This document shows positions 44,877-54,565 of a DNA stretch of 64,000 bases, piece after piece. The first letter of the stretch is position 1; every line of letters starts with the position of its first letter. This DNA comes from Bacteroidota bacterium. GTDB taxonomy: Bacteria > Bacteroidota > Bacteroidia > Chitinophagales > LD1. Location of the stretch: the NCBI GenBank assembly GCA_947476645.1, contig CANJRM010000005.1, positions 1 through 64,000 of the forward strand, in the 5' to 3' direction. The position numbers and the translations under genes were made by a program. The notes under the pieces were generated by a model. That model had not been told where the DNA came from. It saw only the letters and a program-made list of their open reading frames with translations, and searched no databases.

Positions 44877-45398
44877 ATGCTCAATCAAATTCCGCTTAAT
44901 ATTTTTCGTTTGGCATTGCTGCTGCTGGCGCAGATTCTCATTTTCAGCAATCTCAATTTCAGTTCGTTTGTAAACCCTTACATCTTTCCGCTTTTCATTT
45001 TGCTATTGCCTTTCGAAACTCCGCGTTGGGTGCTCATGCTCTTTGGTATGTTTTCAGGTTTACTGTTAGATTATTTTCTCGGCTCTACAGGCATGCACGC
45101 AGCAGCAGGTTTGCTCATTGGTTATATGCGTCCGTTTCTCATCAACATTATTACACCAAAGGGAACCGAATTTGAAATCAGTCCGAATGTGTATGCGCAA
45201 GGCATTACTTGGTTTATAGTCTATCTGGGCATTACCATGTTTATCTATCTCACACTTTATTTTTTTGTGGAAGCAGCCACGTTTTTAAATTTCTTTTTCA
45301 TGCTGCTCAAAATTTTTCTGAGCACCGTTGTATCGGTTATCTTCATGCTTATTTTTCTTTTTCTGTTTTCATCAAAAAAGAAAAGACGTTTTGTGTAA
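44877..45398 (+). CDS. mreD: Rod shape-determining protein MreD
   Basis: 173 residues with about five membrane segments. The sequence is weakly conserved, as usual for MreD, but size, hydrophobicity, the FLGSTGMHAAAGLLIGYMRPFL segment and position between mreC and mrdA make the call secure. It is a membrane partner of MreC in the elongasome. The intergenic distance to mreC is 3 bp. Confidence 0.9.
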   Translation: MLNQIPLNIFRLALLLLAQILIFSNLNFSSFVNPYIFPLFILLLPFETPRWVLMLFGMFSGLLLDYFLGSTGMHAAAGLLIGYMRPFLINIITPKGTEFEISPNVYAQGITWFIVYLGITMFIYLTLYFFVEAATFLNFFFMLLKIFLSTVVSVIFMLIFLFLFSSKKKRRFV

Positions 45399-45411
45399 AC
45401 AGTAATTCCTC

Positions 45412-47307
45412 GTGAACAAAGACCTTTTCAAGAACCGCCATCAAGTCATTCAAATCATCATCGCATTTTTTGCGGTGGTTTTTTTGTTGCGACTTTTTTA
45501 TGTGCAGGTGATTGACAGCAAATACGTTTCGCTTGCAAAAAATAATGCGATTAAAGAATTGGATGTTTACCCAACACGCGGAATGGTCTATGACCGCAAA
45601 GGCGAACTGATTGTTTACAACGAAGCCATTTACGATTTGATGATTATTCCACGGCAGGCAAAAGGAGTTGACACCAACAAACTTTGCGAACTGCTCGACA
45701 TTACCAAGGAAGAATACATCGCGCATTTGCTCGAGATGAAACATGCAAAAGGGTATTCGAGTTACAAGCCGAATGTTTTTTTCAAACAGCTTTCGCTCAA
45801 AGATTATTCGCGGTTGCAGGAGTACCTTTATCTCTTTCCCGGTTTTTACGGACAAGTGCGAACCATTCGAAAATATCCGCATCGTGTTGCTGCAACAATT
45901 CTTGGTGACATTGGTGAAGTAGATGATAAAAGTATTGAGAGTTCAAACGGCTATTACAAGCCCGGTGACTACGTTGGCAAAAGCGGAATTGAAAAAGTTT
46001 ATGAAAAAGAACTGGGCGGCAAGCGTGGAAAAAAATTAGTTTTTGTTGATGTACATAATCGCGAAATGGGAAGCTTCAACAATGGTGAGTATGATACCCT
46101 TGCCGTTTCAGGAGATAATGTAATTGCAACGCTCGACATAAAATTACAGGAGTATGCCGAGCAATTGATGATTAATAAAAAAGGAAGTGTAGTGGCTATT
46201 GAACCAAGCACAGGAGAAATCCTTGCGCTTGTGAGCAGCCCGGGCTACGACCCCAATTTATTATGTGGTGCAGTGCGTGGTAAAAATTTCAAATCACTAC
46301 TTACCGATTCTATGTTGCCGCTTTACTCACGACCAACTCTGGCTACCTATCCTCCTGGCTCTTCGTTTAAACCCATTATTGCACTCATAGCTTTGAACGA
46401 AGGTGTGCAGGGAGTAAATTACGGAGTGCCGTGCAACGGTGCTTACAATGCGGGCGGAGTGATTGTGCACTGCTCGCATCATCACCCGTCAGCTACTAAT
46501 TTGCAATACGCCATGGCGCAATCGTGCAATCCATATTTCTGTCAAACATTCAGAAACTCATTGGAGAAATTACCAAACACAACTACTGCACAGGCATTTG
46601 ATATTTGGGTAAAGGCGTGTAATAGTTTTGGTTTGGGAATGCGTACAGGCATTGATTTGCCGAGCGAAGTTTCGGGAAATATTCCTACCGTAAAATATTT
46701 CAATCGCATTTATGGCGAAGGCAGATGGAAATTTCCAACTATCGTTTCGCTTGGTATCGGTCAAGGAGAAGTATTGACTACTCCGTTGCAGATGGCAAAT
46801 ATTTTTGCTTGTATCAGCAATCATGGTTACTGGATTACTCCGCACATCGTAAAAAAAATAACCGATCCGCTAACAAATAAAGATGTAACGCATCAGTATG
46901 TAAAACACGAAGCACTGATTGCGAAAGAACATTTCGTGCCGGTGATTGAAGGTTTGTTTGAAGTGGTGGAAGCGGGTACAGCAAAAGCTGCGCGTGTAGA
47001 AGGAATTACTCTCTGCGGTAAAACCGGAACAGCACAAAATCCTCACGGAGATAATCACTCCATGTTTGCTGGCTTTGCGCCAAAAGATGAACCGAAAATT
47101 GCTATTGCGGTAGTTGTTGAGAATGGTGGTTATGGTGCTACGTATGCTGCACCTATTGCTAGTTTACTAGTAGAAAAATATTTGAACGATACGATTGCAA
47201 CCAAGCGTTTGCCTATAGAGAAGCGAATGATTGAAGCAAACTTGTTGAACAAATACGGAGTACATACAAATAAAACTGCCGCAATGAATGCGGAAGGAGA
47301 AGAGTAA
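45412..47307 (+). CDS. mrdA: Penicillin-binding protein 2 (elongation transpeptidase)
   Basis: 631 residues with a GTG start. One N-terminal transmembrane helix (about 12-32) is followed by the PBP dimerisation domain (with PTRGMVYDRKGELIVYNE) and the transpeptidase domain. Active-site motifs: SSFK in PPGSSFKPIIAL (nucleophile Ser), SCN in MAQSCNPYF and KTG in LCGKTGTAQNPHGDNHSMFAGFAP. It cross-links peptidoglycan during side-wall growth, partnered by RodA encoded next to it. The array mreBCD-mrdA-rodA is complete here. Confidence 0.97.
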   Translation: MNKDLFKNRHQVIQIIIAFFAVVFLLRLFYVQVIDSKYVSLAKNNAIKELDVYPTRGMVYDRKGELIVYNEAIYDLMIIPRQAKGVDTNKLCELLDITKEEYIAHLLEMKHAKGYSSYKPNVFFKQLSLKDYSRLQEYLYLFPGFYGQVRTIRKYPHRVAATILGDIGEVDDKSIESSNGYYKPGDYVGKSGIEKVYEKELGGKRGKKLVFVDVHNREMGSFNNGEYDTLAVSGDNVIATLDIKLQEYAEQLMINKKGSVVAIEPSTGEILALVSSPGYDPNLLCGAVRGKNFKSLLTDSMLPLYSRPTLATYPPGSSFKPIIALIALNEGVQGVNYGVPCNGAYNAGGVIVHCSHHHPSATNLQYAMAQSCNPYFCQTFRNSLEKLPNTTTAQAFDIWVKACNSFGLGMRTGIDLPSEVSGNIPTVKYFNRIYGEGRWKFPTIVSLGIGQGEVLTTPLQMANIFACISNHGYWITPHIVKKITDPLTNKDVTHQYVKHEALIAKEHFVPVIEGLFEVVEAGTAKAARVEGITLCGKTGTAQNPHGDNHSMFAGFAPKDEPKIAIAVVVENGGYGATYAAPIASLLVEKYLNDTIATKRLPIEKRMIEANLLNKYGVHTNKTAAMNAEGEE

Positions 47308-47315
47308 ATTTTCAG

Positions 47316-48575
47316 ATGGCGCGAAAACAGGAATCACTTACCGGTAAAATGGATTGGCTCACTATAATTCTTTATGGTGTGTTAGTGCTTTTTGGTTGGG
47401 CGGTTATCTATTCTTCTTCTTACTCAGGCGATGAAAAAAGTGTTTTCGATTCGAGCATCAACAGCGGAAAACAATTTCAATGGATAATTGCTTCTATAAT
47501 TCTTGCATCAATAATTCTGATTGTTGATTCCAGATTTTATACCACGTTCTCCTACGCCTTTTATGTTTTGCTGATGTTGTTTGTAGTGCTGGTAATGTTT
47601 GTTGGAGTAGAAGTGAAAGGGCAACGCAACTGGATTCGCATTGGAGGTTTTCAAATGCAGCCAAGCGAAATGGCAAAGTTTGCGGTGAGCTTAGCGGTGG
47701 CAAAATTTATTTCGGGTTTAAATGTTGACATACGAAAATGGAAAGATAAATGGCGCGTGTTCGCCATCATTGGCATTCCGGTGCTTATTGTTTTAATACA
47801 GGGCGATGCAGGTTCTGCCATAGTGTTTGTGGCACTCGCACTTGTTTTATTTCGCGAAGGTTTAGAATCATACTATCTCATCATTGGTGCATCGGTTACC
47901 GTGCTTGGTGTGCTCGCACTGCTGGTCAATAAATTTATTCTGGCGGGTGTGTTGTTAGCCGCTTCGCTTATCGTTATTTATTTTTCGAGGCGAAACAAAA
48001 AGCTCGCACTGATTATTCTCGGCTTGTGGGTTGTGGCATCGGGTTTTGTTTTCTCAGTTGACTTTGCTTTCAAAAAAATGAAACCGCATCAGCGCGACCG
48101 CATCAATGTTTTGCTGGGTAAAGAAGTAGAGAACGGAAAAGACTGGAACATTCGTCAATCTATTATAGCTATTGGTTCGGGAGGATTTTTTGGAAAAGGA
48201 TATTTGAACGGCACGCAAACGAAACTGAAATTTGTTCCCGAGCAAAGTACAGATTTTATTTTCAGTTCTATTGGCGAAGAGTTTGGTTTTATAGGTAGTG
48301 CAATGCTGATTATTGTTTTCCTCGGCTTCTTTTACCGCCTGCTTTATTTAGCCGAGCGGCAACGCTCCAAGTTCAGCCGCGTGTATGGTTATTGTGTTGC
48401 GAGTATTCTCTTCTTTCATTTTCTCATCAATGTAGGAATGGCAATTGGCGTAGCGCCTGTTATCGGAATTCCACTTCCGTTTATCAGTTATGGTGGTTCA
48501 TCGCTGCTTTCATTCACCGTGTTGCTTTTTATTTTCATACGGCTCGATACGCAGCGATATGATGTGATGAGGTAG
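47316..48575 (+). CDS. rodA: Rod shape-determining protein RodA (SEDS glycosyltransferase)
   Basis: 419 residues with about ten membrane helices. SEDS signatures: GQRNWIRIGGFQMQPSEMAKFAVSLAVAKF, VLIVLIQGDAGSAIVF and the C-terminal GIPLPFISYGGSSLLS. It polymerises glycan strands for side-wall growth together with MrdA. Downstream it converges with a GH31 gene; no convincing terminator was seen in the gap. Confidence 0.97.
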   Translation: MARKQESLTGKMDWLTIILYGVLVLFGWAVIYSSSYSGDEKSVFDSSINSGKQFQWIIASIILASIILIVDSRFYTTFSYAFYVLLMLFVVLVMFVGVEVKGQRNWIRIGGFQMQPSEMAKFAVSLAVAKFISGLNVDIRKWKDKWRVFAIIGIPVLIVLIQGDAGSAIVFVALALVLFREGLESYYLIIGASVTVLGVLALLVNKFILAGVLLAASLIVIYFSRRNKKLALIILGLWVVASGFVFSVDFAFKKMKPHQRDRINVLLGKEVENGKDWNIRQSIIAIGSGGFFGKGYLNGTQTKLKFVPEQSTDFIFSSIGEEFGFIGSAMLIIVFLGFFYRLLYLAERQRSKFSRVYGYCVASILFFHFLINVGMAIGVAPVIGIPLPFISYGGSSLLSFTVLLFIFIRLDTQRYDVMR

Positions 48576-48633
48576 AAAAGAAATGCTCCTCTTCTTAAAG
48601 AAGTGGAACGTTTATCAAGAAGGATAGTCAACC

Positions 48634-50295
48634 CTATTTCTGCACAACCACCTTCCCCGAAATTTTCTTCGAAGCAGAAAGATTTGAATTTTCTATGGTG
48701 TAATAGTAAACTCCATTCGCAAATCCACTGAGCGCAACTTTTTCGTTTCCGTTGCTTAAGTGTGTCTTCTGTAAATTTCTTCCGAGCACATCAAACAGGC
48801 AGAATTCGTATTCTTCATTTGCATTAAACTGTAAGCCGGAGATGAAGATTTCTTCCGTTGTCGGATTTGGATACAGTGTAATTGTATTCGATTGAGCACT
48901 TACTGTTGCTATGCCGGTTACACTGCTTATTACACTATCGAGCGTTGCCAATAAAGTTGACGATGATTTTATAAAAACAGGATACTCATCAAGCGGAATG
49001 TTTAAAGTAGAAGAAGAGCCGCCATTATAAGTCTGCGAATTATTAAAAAGATAAGTCCATGAACTTCCCGCAGGGAAAGTTACTGAAACACTATTCGAAG
49101 TGCTTAATACAGGCGCCACAAAAATATCGTTGCCGAACATGTAGCGGTAATCGGTACTGTTGACGAATTGCATCAGCGATTCATGCACGGCAAACAACGA
49201 ATCTGATTGGTGCATGAGATATGGAATGAGCGCATAGCGAAGCCGCGTAAATTTATTGTAGATGTCGTTGGTTTGATTGTCGAACATCCAGGGGCGGTGT
49301 TCGCCTCCGCCTCCGTTCTCCATTAACCCGCTGAAGGCACCCAGTTGTGTCCAGCGCAAAAACAATTCTTTCGAGCGTCCTGTAGTTGGGTAAGCATCAT
49401 CTGTTCTGTATCCTCCAATATCGGAACCGAACGAGAGATAATGATAAGCATCGGAATTATACATGTTGTTGAGCGCGGCAGTCATTCCCGCAAACGTAGC
49501 ATCCTGGTCGCCTACCCAAAGTGCAAAACCAATATCGGTTGGCGTAAACGCAACGGTGCTTCCGGTTAAAAATGTGTAGCCGTAATTATCAATAGGGCGG
49601 CTCATCACTACTCGGTCGTTGCCAAGTTGCTGACGGGTGTAATCAAAAAAGGTGCGGTAGTATTTATCGGAGTAATCGTTGCGGCTCGGAATATTAGCAG
49701 CAAGGTAAGGCGAGTAATAATAGGTGTTTGGAAAATCGGCAAGCAACAGAAAATCTGAACCATCACATTTCCATCCGTCAATGCCGGTAGCCAATGTTTT
49801 ATCCATCAAACTTTTCCACCACGCCACAGCAGCAGGATTATACCAATCAATTAAACTGCACTTGGTAGGCTTCCACCATTTTACAACAGCAGCAGGGCTT
49901 GCTGCATCTTTCTTCATGAAAAAATTATTGGCAACACCATAATCCCAAAGCGGATGAATGTTCGTATCAATTCCTCCCGTTGCCCAACAAAGAACTTTCA
50001 TTCCCTGCGCGTGAAAAGAATCAATCATTGCCTGCACACCGGGATATAAAGTGCTGTCCCACTCAAATGTGTTGTAGTCAGTTTCCCAAGGGCTGTCAAT
50101 AATAATAGCATCAACAGGAATGTTGTGCGCTTTGTAATCGGCTACAATTTGCTGCGCACTTGCAGTGGTTCCTTCTCCTTCCCAAACCCAATGCTTAAAA
50201 ACCCAATCGGGCCAAGGTGTTGTTTGAGCGCTTACATAATTCTGAAAAAAATTAGTGAAAGCAAAAACACAGAATAAGAGTAGAGCTTTTCTCAT
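48634..50295 (-). CDS. Secreted glycoside hydrolase family 31 enzyme with T9SS sorting domain
   Basis: 553 residues. A signal peptide (to about residue 23) precedes a TIM barrel typical of GH31. GIDGWKCDGSDFLLLAD carries the nucleophile Asp and FGSDIGGYRTDD the acid/base Asp; PDWVFKHWVWEGEG is the N-terminal barrel start. The last about 80 residues (TITLYPNPTTEEIFISGL to KKISGKVVVQK) form a T9SS sorting domain. It should be an extracellular or surface alpha-glycosidase, probably on alpha-glucans or alpha-galacto/xylosides. It is shorter than most GH31 proteins because the N-terminal beta domain is reduced. Confidence 0.88.
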   Translation of the reverse strand: MRKALLLFCVFAFTNFFQNYVSAQTTPWPDWVFKHWVWEGEGTTASAQQIVADYKAHNIPVDAIIIDSPWETDYNTFEWDSTLYPGVQAMIDSFHAQGMKVLCWATGGIDTNIHPLWDYGVANNFFMKKDAASPAAVVKWWKPTKCSLIDWYNPAAVAWWKSLMDKTLATGIDGWKCDGSDFLLLADFPNTYYYSPYLAANIPSRNDYSDKYYRTFFDYTRQQLGNDRVVMSRPIDNYGYTFLTGSTVAFTPTDIGFALWVGDQDATFAGMTAALNNMYNSDAYHYLSFGSDIGGYRTDDAYPTTGRSKELFLRWTQLGAFSGLMENGGGGEHRPWMFDNQTNDIYNKFTRLRYALIPYLMHQSDSLFAVHESLMQFVNSTDYRYMFGNDIFVAPVLSTSNSVSVTFPAGSSWTYLFNNSQTYNGGSSSTLNIPLDEYPVFIKSSSTLLATLDSVISSVTGIATVSAQSNTITLYPNPTTEEIFISGLQFNANEEYEFCLFDVLGRNLQKTHLSNGNEKVALSGFANGVYYYTIENSNLSASKKISGKVVVQK

Positions 50296-50339
50296 GGGGT
50301 TTTGTTTTTTGAAATCCTAAACTAATGATTTAAAAATTT

Positions 50340-52223
50340 TCAATTCACTTTAATTACTGCTTTTCCTACCGAGTGGCTTTTGCCTTTTAGCTCCACCATA
50401 TAAAATCCAGAAGGAAAATTGTTTCCGTTAAACGTGGCATAGTTCAGTCCTTGACTTGTGATGCCAAGATTTTTCCTGCTCATTATTTTTCCTGTCGAAG
50501 AAAAAACTTCGAGGGTTACATCTTCGGGCACTTGCGAATTAAATTGAATCAGCACTTCATCGTAAAAAGGATTTGGATGAACAGAAATAGTAGTGATGTT
50601 GTCGGTCAGATTTTTTATCGAAGTGCTTTGAACAGTAACGGGTGCAAGAATAGGATAAGTGTTTTGCGCAACAGCAGGAGAATTTGCCTGTCGTAAAAAT
50701 CTTTCGCCACTGTTTACATACCACGATGGTCCGGTGCTCACCGTATAATTTTGCGTAGTGATATCGCTCACATAAACATAATCGCCTTGTGTGCGCTGCG
50801 CGTTAATATCCAAAATGTAATAACCATGAAGCGTTAGGTCAACGTAACGAATGTAAGGGGCCATTCCCATAATAATTTCGGAAGTGAAAGGACTGTTCAA
50901 CTCATTGCCCGATGTAATACTCGTTCCCACAAATTCAACACCCACCGAATTTTGGCGGTAAACCGTATCGTAATTATCGAGCGGCAAATCATTTGCCCAT
51001 GAAGTATGAATATCGCCAGTGAGCACCACCATGTTTTGAATATTGTTGTTCAGAATATGGTCGTACAATTTTTTTCTATCGTAAGGATAACCATCCCACT
51101 GGTCAGGATTTACGATGACTGCTGTAGGTTGAAATCCCTGAGGAATTACCAATGGCGCCATCATTACCTGCTGACCCAAAATTTGCCATTGCGCAGTTGA
51201 ACTATCAAGATTATGTTCGAGCCAATCAAACTGAACAGGACCGAGCATATTGCGCGTGTTGTCCATCAACGTTGAATCATTGATAGGAATAAATTGTCCG
51301 CCTACTGCTTGCTTGTCGCGGTCATATAAACGCGTGTCGAGCATGTGCAGGTCAGCTAAATTTCCCCAGGTAAATCGTCTGAAAATTTTAAACGTGTCAT
51401 TCACATCAGGCATTCGCACAGGCATCCACTGCTCATACGTTTCTACTCCGTTTACTTTTCTGTCGTACCACGGACCATCATTTACCGGATTGTGATTTTT
51501 TGCTCCGTTGGTGTAAGAGTTGTTCGCGGTTTCGTGGTCATCCCAAACACATATCCATGGATATTGTCTATGCGCTTCCTGCAAATCTGCATCGAGATGA
51601 TAAAGTGATTGGCGAATTCTGTAATCACTCAACTGAATTGTTTTGCTACTTGGTTCATGCAAACGACCGCCCACCGCATTTACATTCTCACCACTTTCAT
51701 AAGTGTAATCACCTAAAAACAAAACCGCGTCAATATCATTTCGTTGGCTGAGATGACGATGCGCATTGTAAAATCCATCCTGATAATCCTGACAACTCGC
51801 TACCGCAAAGCGAAGATTGTTTACCGTTCCTGTTGGCAATGTTCTCGTTCTTCCGATGACAGATTTCAATGTGTCGTAAATGAACCGATAGTAGTACCAG
51901 GTATTTTGCTGTAATCCTGTTGCATCAACTTTAATGGTGTAATCTTTTGTGCTGTCGGTAGAAACTGTTCCGTTATTGATGATGTTGCTGAAAGAAGTAT
52001 CCGTAGCAATTTCCCAATTCACCGCAACAGGGTCCATAGGAATATCAAGCGTAATGCGCGTCCAAAGAATTACTCTGTCGGCAAGCGGATCACCCGAAGC
52101 CACTCCGTGATAAAACGGAAACAAATACGGATTTACCGATGAGCGCGAAGAACCATCGGGTGATTGCGATTGCAGTTGCATACAAGCGAGGAATAAAAAA
52201 AGGAGTGAGGAAATTTGTTTCAT
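50340..52223 (-). CDS. Secreted PhoD-family alkaline phosphatase with T9SS sorting domain
   Basis: 627 residues. A signal peptide (about 1-20) leads into an N-terminal fibronectin-like part (FYHGVASGDPLADRVILWTRITLD, typical of PhoD), then the metallophosphatase core: RFAVASCQDYQDGFYNAHRHL, FLGDYTYE, WDDHETANNSY and VVLTGDIHTSWANDLP supply metal ligands. The last about 80 residues (ISVHPNPFYDEVLIQF to GKAVIKVN) are a T9SS sorting domain. It probably releases phosphate from phosphodiesters or monoesters outside the cell. It follows the same orientation as the GH31 gene. Confidence 0.9.
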   Translation of the reverse strand: MKQISSLLFLFLACMQLQSQSPDGSSRSSVNPYLFPFYHGVASGDPLADRVILWTRITLDIPMDPVAVNWEIATDTSFSNIINNGTVSTDSTKDYTIKVDATGLQQNTWYYYRFIYDTLKSVIGRTRTLPTGTVNNLRFAVASCQDYQDGFYNAHRHLSQRNDIDAVLFLGDYTYESGENVNAVGGRLHEPSSKTIQLSDYRIRQSLYHLDADLQEAHRQYPWICVWDDHETANNSYTNGAKNHNPVNDGPWYDRKVNGVETYEQWMPVRMPDVNDTFKIFRRFTWGNLADLHMLDTRLYDRDKQAVGGQFIPINDSTLMDNTRNMLGPVQFDWLEHNLDSSTAQWQILGQQVMMAPLVIPQGFQPTAVIVNPDQWDGYPYDRKKLYDHILNNNIQNMVVLTGDIHTSWANDLPLDNYDTVYRQNSVGVEFVGTSITSGNELNSPFTSEIIMGMAPYIRYVDLTLHGYYILDINAQRTQGDYVYVSDITTQNYTVSTGPSWYVNSGERFLRQANSPAVAQNTYPILAPVTVQSTSIKNLTDNITTISVHPNPFYDEVLIQFNSQVPEDVTLEVFSSTGKIMSRKNLGITSQGLNYATFNGNNFPSGFYMVELKGKSHSVGKAVIKVN

Positions 52224-52285
52224 GAAAAAAATTTAGTTGATGAAAGTAAGAATTTAGTTGCCGATGGTGAAGTTGAAGTGAATTC

Positions 52286-52293
52286 TATCTTCG
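52286..52293 (+). promoter_or_regulatory. Possible -7 element for the cystathionine enzyme gene
   Basis: TATCTTCG, a TAnnTTTG variant, 20 nt before the ATG at 52314. A TTG at 52258-52260 is 25 nt upstream, slightly too far. Confidence 0.35.
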
Positions 52294-52313
52294 CTTTTCA
52301 AAAATCATTTTCT

Positions 52314-53453
52314 ATGAAATTCGGAACCAAGGCAATTCATGCGGGCTTAGAACCCGACCCGAGCACAGGAGCTATTATGACTCCCATTTATCAAACATCT
52401 ACTTATGTGCAGGAGTCTCCGGGAAAAAATAAAGGTTACGGTTACGCGCGCGGAAAAAATCCTACGCGTGTTGCTCTTGAAAAAAATCTTGCCGCGTTAG
52501 AAGATGGCAAACACGCTATTTGCTTCAGCAGTGGAATGGGTGCTACAGATGCGGTTATAAAATTATTGAATCCTGGCGATGAAGTAATAACAGGCGATGA
52601 TTTGTATGGTGGCTCTTACCGAATGTTCACGAAAGTATTTGCGAAATACGGCATCAAGTTTCACTTCGTTAATATGACCGATGTAGAAAATATTCGTGCG
52701 CAAGTGAATGACAAAACAAAATTGATTTGGTTAGAAACTCCCACTAACCCAACTATGCAAATTGTAGATATTGAAGCCTGCGCAAAAATTGCGAAGGAGA
52801 AAAATATTCTGCTTGCGGTTGACAATACATTTGCTTCTCCGTATTTACAAACCCCGCTTGCACTGGGTGCCGATATTGTGATGCACAGCGTTACAAAATA
52901 TTTAGGCGGACACAGCGATGTGGTGATGGGCGCACTCGTGATGAACGATGACAAACTGCACGAGCAACTTTATTTTATTCTCAATTCATGCGGTGCAAAT
53001 CCCGGACCAATGGATTCATTTTTGGTTTTGCGCGGAATAAAAACTTTACACTTGCGCATGGAGCGCCATTGTTTCAACGGAAGGAAAATTGCAGAGTATT
53101 TGAAAACGCATCCGCGTATCGAAAAAATTCATTGGCCCGGCTTTGAAGACCATCCAAATCACGCTATTGCAAAAAAACAAATGCGCGACTTTGGCGGAAT
53201 GATTTCGATTGTTTTAAAAAATGCTGATGAGGCAGAAACTTTCCGCATCGCATCGTCCTTCAAAGTATTTTCATTGGCGGAGTCGTTAGGCGGAGTGGAA
53301 TCGTTGATCAATCATCCTGTTACCATGACTCATGCTTCTATTCCAAAAATAGAAAGAGAGCGAGTAGGCGTGGTCGACAATCTCCTTCGTTTAAGTGTAG
53401 GTGTTGAAGATGTAGAAGATTTGCTCGAAGATTTGAAACAGGCGTTGAGTTAA
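52314..53453 (+). CDS. metB: Cystathionine gamma-synthase/lyase family PLP enzyme
   Basis: 379 residues. FGTKAIHAGLEPDPSTGAIMTPIYQTSTY is the classic N-terminus. YGYARGKNPTRVALEKNLAALE, GDDLYGGSYRMF and HSVTKYLGGHSDVVMGALV follow; the Lys of SVTKYLGGH binds PLP. LRGIKTLHLRMERH and FSLAESLGGVESLINHPVTMTHAS complete the family pattern. The enzyme either makes cystathionine for methionine synthesis or cleaves it; sequence alone does not separate these, so the symbol is tentative. The ATG at 52314 is preferred over 52215. The stop codon is part of a palindrome shared with the convergent gene. Confidence 0.88.
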   Translation: MKFGTKAIHAGLEPDPSTGAIMTPIYQTSTYVQESPGKNKGYGYARGKNPTRVALEKNLAALEDGKHAICFSSGMGATDAVIKLLNPGDEVITGDDLYGGSYRMFTKVFAKYGIKFHFVNMTDVENIRAQVNDKTKLIWLETPTNPTMQIVDIEACAKIAKEKNILLAVDNTFASPYLQTPLALGADIVMHSVTKYLGGHSDVVMGALVMNDDKLHEQLYFILNSCGANPGPMDSFLVLRGIKTLHLRMERHCFNGRKIAEYLKTHPRIEKIHWPGFEDHPNHAIAKKQMRDFGGMISIVLKNADEAETFRIASSFKVFSLAESLGGVESLINHPVTMTHASIPKIERERVGVVDNLLRLSVGVEDVEDLLEDLKQALS

Positions 53454-53462
53454 TTTAACTCA
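53446..53462. terminator. 17-bp palindrome spanning two convergent stop codons
   Basis: TGAGTTAA (53446-53453) and TTAACTCA (53455-53462) flank a single T. Both stop codons (53451-53453 plus and 53455-53457 minus) lie inside. It is AT-rich with no T-run, so termination is only a possibility. Confidence 0.35.
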
Positions 53463-53859
53463 CAGGGTTCAACGCTATACTGAAAATTTTATACGAGCCC
53501 ATATCGCGACCATAATAAAATTTATCAAGGGCTTCATACATGTTTTGCGCACGGAAGTAAGAAGTGTGCAACTTGTTCTCTCCTATTTTAATCCACTGAA
53601 TGGTCAAACTATTTTCGTTGTAATAATGCTCAGTAACATACTCGAGCATTTTTTTGAGTGCATCAATTTTATCGGTGCCGGTAACCGTTTGAAAAAGAAA
53701 ACTCTGTTCGTGTTTTGGATTTACGGTAACTAAATCTAAACGAACAGTTTCGTTCTTCTGCTTGTAATTAAAAATCAGATTTTGAGAATCTATTCCAAGG
53801 CGAGTAGCAATATCTTTTTGGTAGCGCGCTACTTCAACATTTTGGTCTAAGCGTGTCAT
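53455..53859 (-). CDS. Hypothetical protein in operon with clpP
   Basis: 134 residues, no signal peptide or membrane helix. It looks alpha/beta: MTRLDQNVEVARYQKDIATRLGIDSQNLIF, then LDLVTVNPKHEQSFLFQTV, LEYVTEHYYNENSLTIQWIK and FRAQNMYEALDKFYYGRDMGSYKIFSIALNP. I do not recognise a family. It starts 5 bp downstream of the clpP stop on the same strand, so it is probably co-transcribed, and could act with the protease, but nothing in the sequence proves this. Confidence 0.7.
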   Translation of the reverse strand: MTRLDQNVEVARYQKDIATRLGIDSQNLIFNYKQKNETVRLDLVTVNPKHEQSFLFQTVTGTDKIDALKKMLEYVTEHYYNENSLTIQWIKIGENKLHTSYFRAQNMYEALDKFYYGRDMGSYKIFSIALNPVS

Positions 53860-53864
53860 TTCAG

Positions 53865-54479
53865 TTAAATCAGTTTGTCGGCAATGCCATCTACAATTCC
53901 GTATTCAACAGCTTGCTTCGCATTCATCCAGTGGTCGCGGTCGAAATCTTTCATTACCTGCTCATAAGTCTTACCGCAGTTCTTTGCTAAAAGGTCTGCA
54001 CTCATTTCTTTTATCTTCTGAATTTCAGCGGCTGTAATTTCAATATCAGTCGCTTGACCATACATGCCACCGAGCGATGGTTGATGAATCATTACTCTGC
54101 CGCTTGGCCAAATCAAGCGCTTGCCTTTTGTTCCGCCACTCAATAAAATTGAACCCATAGAAGCAGCAAGACCCATACAAATTGTAGTAACAGGCGATGT
54201 AATCATTTGCATAGCATCGTAAACAACCATACCACTTGTTACCACTCCGCCCGGACTGTTGATGTAGAAAGTAATTTCTTTCCCGGGGTCAGTAGCTTCG
54301 AGAAACAATAGACGGTTCACTAATTTTTCGGCACTCTCATCATGCACTCCGCCCCACAAAAATATTTTGCGTTGTTCGAGAAACTTGTTGTCGAACTTCA
54401 TCATGCCACCGGCAAATTTCTCCATTAACTTATCGGGCTCTGTGGAAGGCTTTTCCGGTTCTTCTTGTCTTGTGTTCAT
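53865..54479 (-). CDS. clpP: ATP-dependent Clp protease proteolytic subunit
   Basis: 204 residues. Catalytic Ser107 is in CMGLAASMGSILLSGGTKGKR and His132 in VMIHQPSLGGMYGQATDIEI; the Asp is within the later helix-turn near EYGIVDGIADKLI. EITFYINSPGGVVTSGMVVYDAM is the usual N-terminal half. It forms the barrel used by ClpX or ClpA/C. It has a slightly longer N-terminus (about 20 residues) than E. coli ClpP, likely a processed propeptide. A TATTTTCG motif on the minus strand lies at 54507-54514. Confidence 0.95.
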   Translation of the reverse strand: MNTRQEEPEKPSTEPDKLMEKFAGGMMKFDNKFLEQRKIFLWGGVHDESAEKLVNRLLFLEATDPGKEITFYINSPGGVVTSGMVVYDAMQMITSPVTTICMGLAASMGSILLSGGTKGKRLIWPSGRVMIHQPSLGGMYGQATDIEITAAEIQKIKEMSADLLAKNCGKTYEQVMKDFDRDHWMNAKQAVEYGIVDGIADKLI

Positions 54480-54506
54480 GCTTTAGTTTTGTTGTATTGA
54501 CGAAGG

Positions 54507-54514
54507 CGAAAATA
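54507..54514 (-). promoter_or_regulatory. Possible -7 element for clpP
   Basis: TATTTTCG on the minus strand, a TAnnTTTG variant, 27 nt before the clpP start. No clear -33 TTG. Confidence 0.4.
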
Positions 54515-54565
54515 GAATATTTTGAATGCCGTGGTAGGTGATGAAAAATACTTAGAGACGGAAAC

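Noticed and set aside
53446-53462. Operator for metB or the clpP operon
   Set aside because: The palindrome lies at the 3' ends of both convergent genes, far from any promoter, so an operator role is unlikely.
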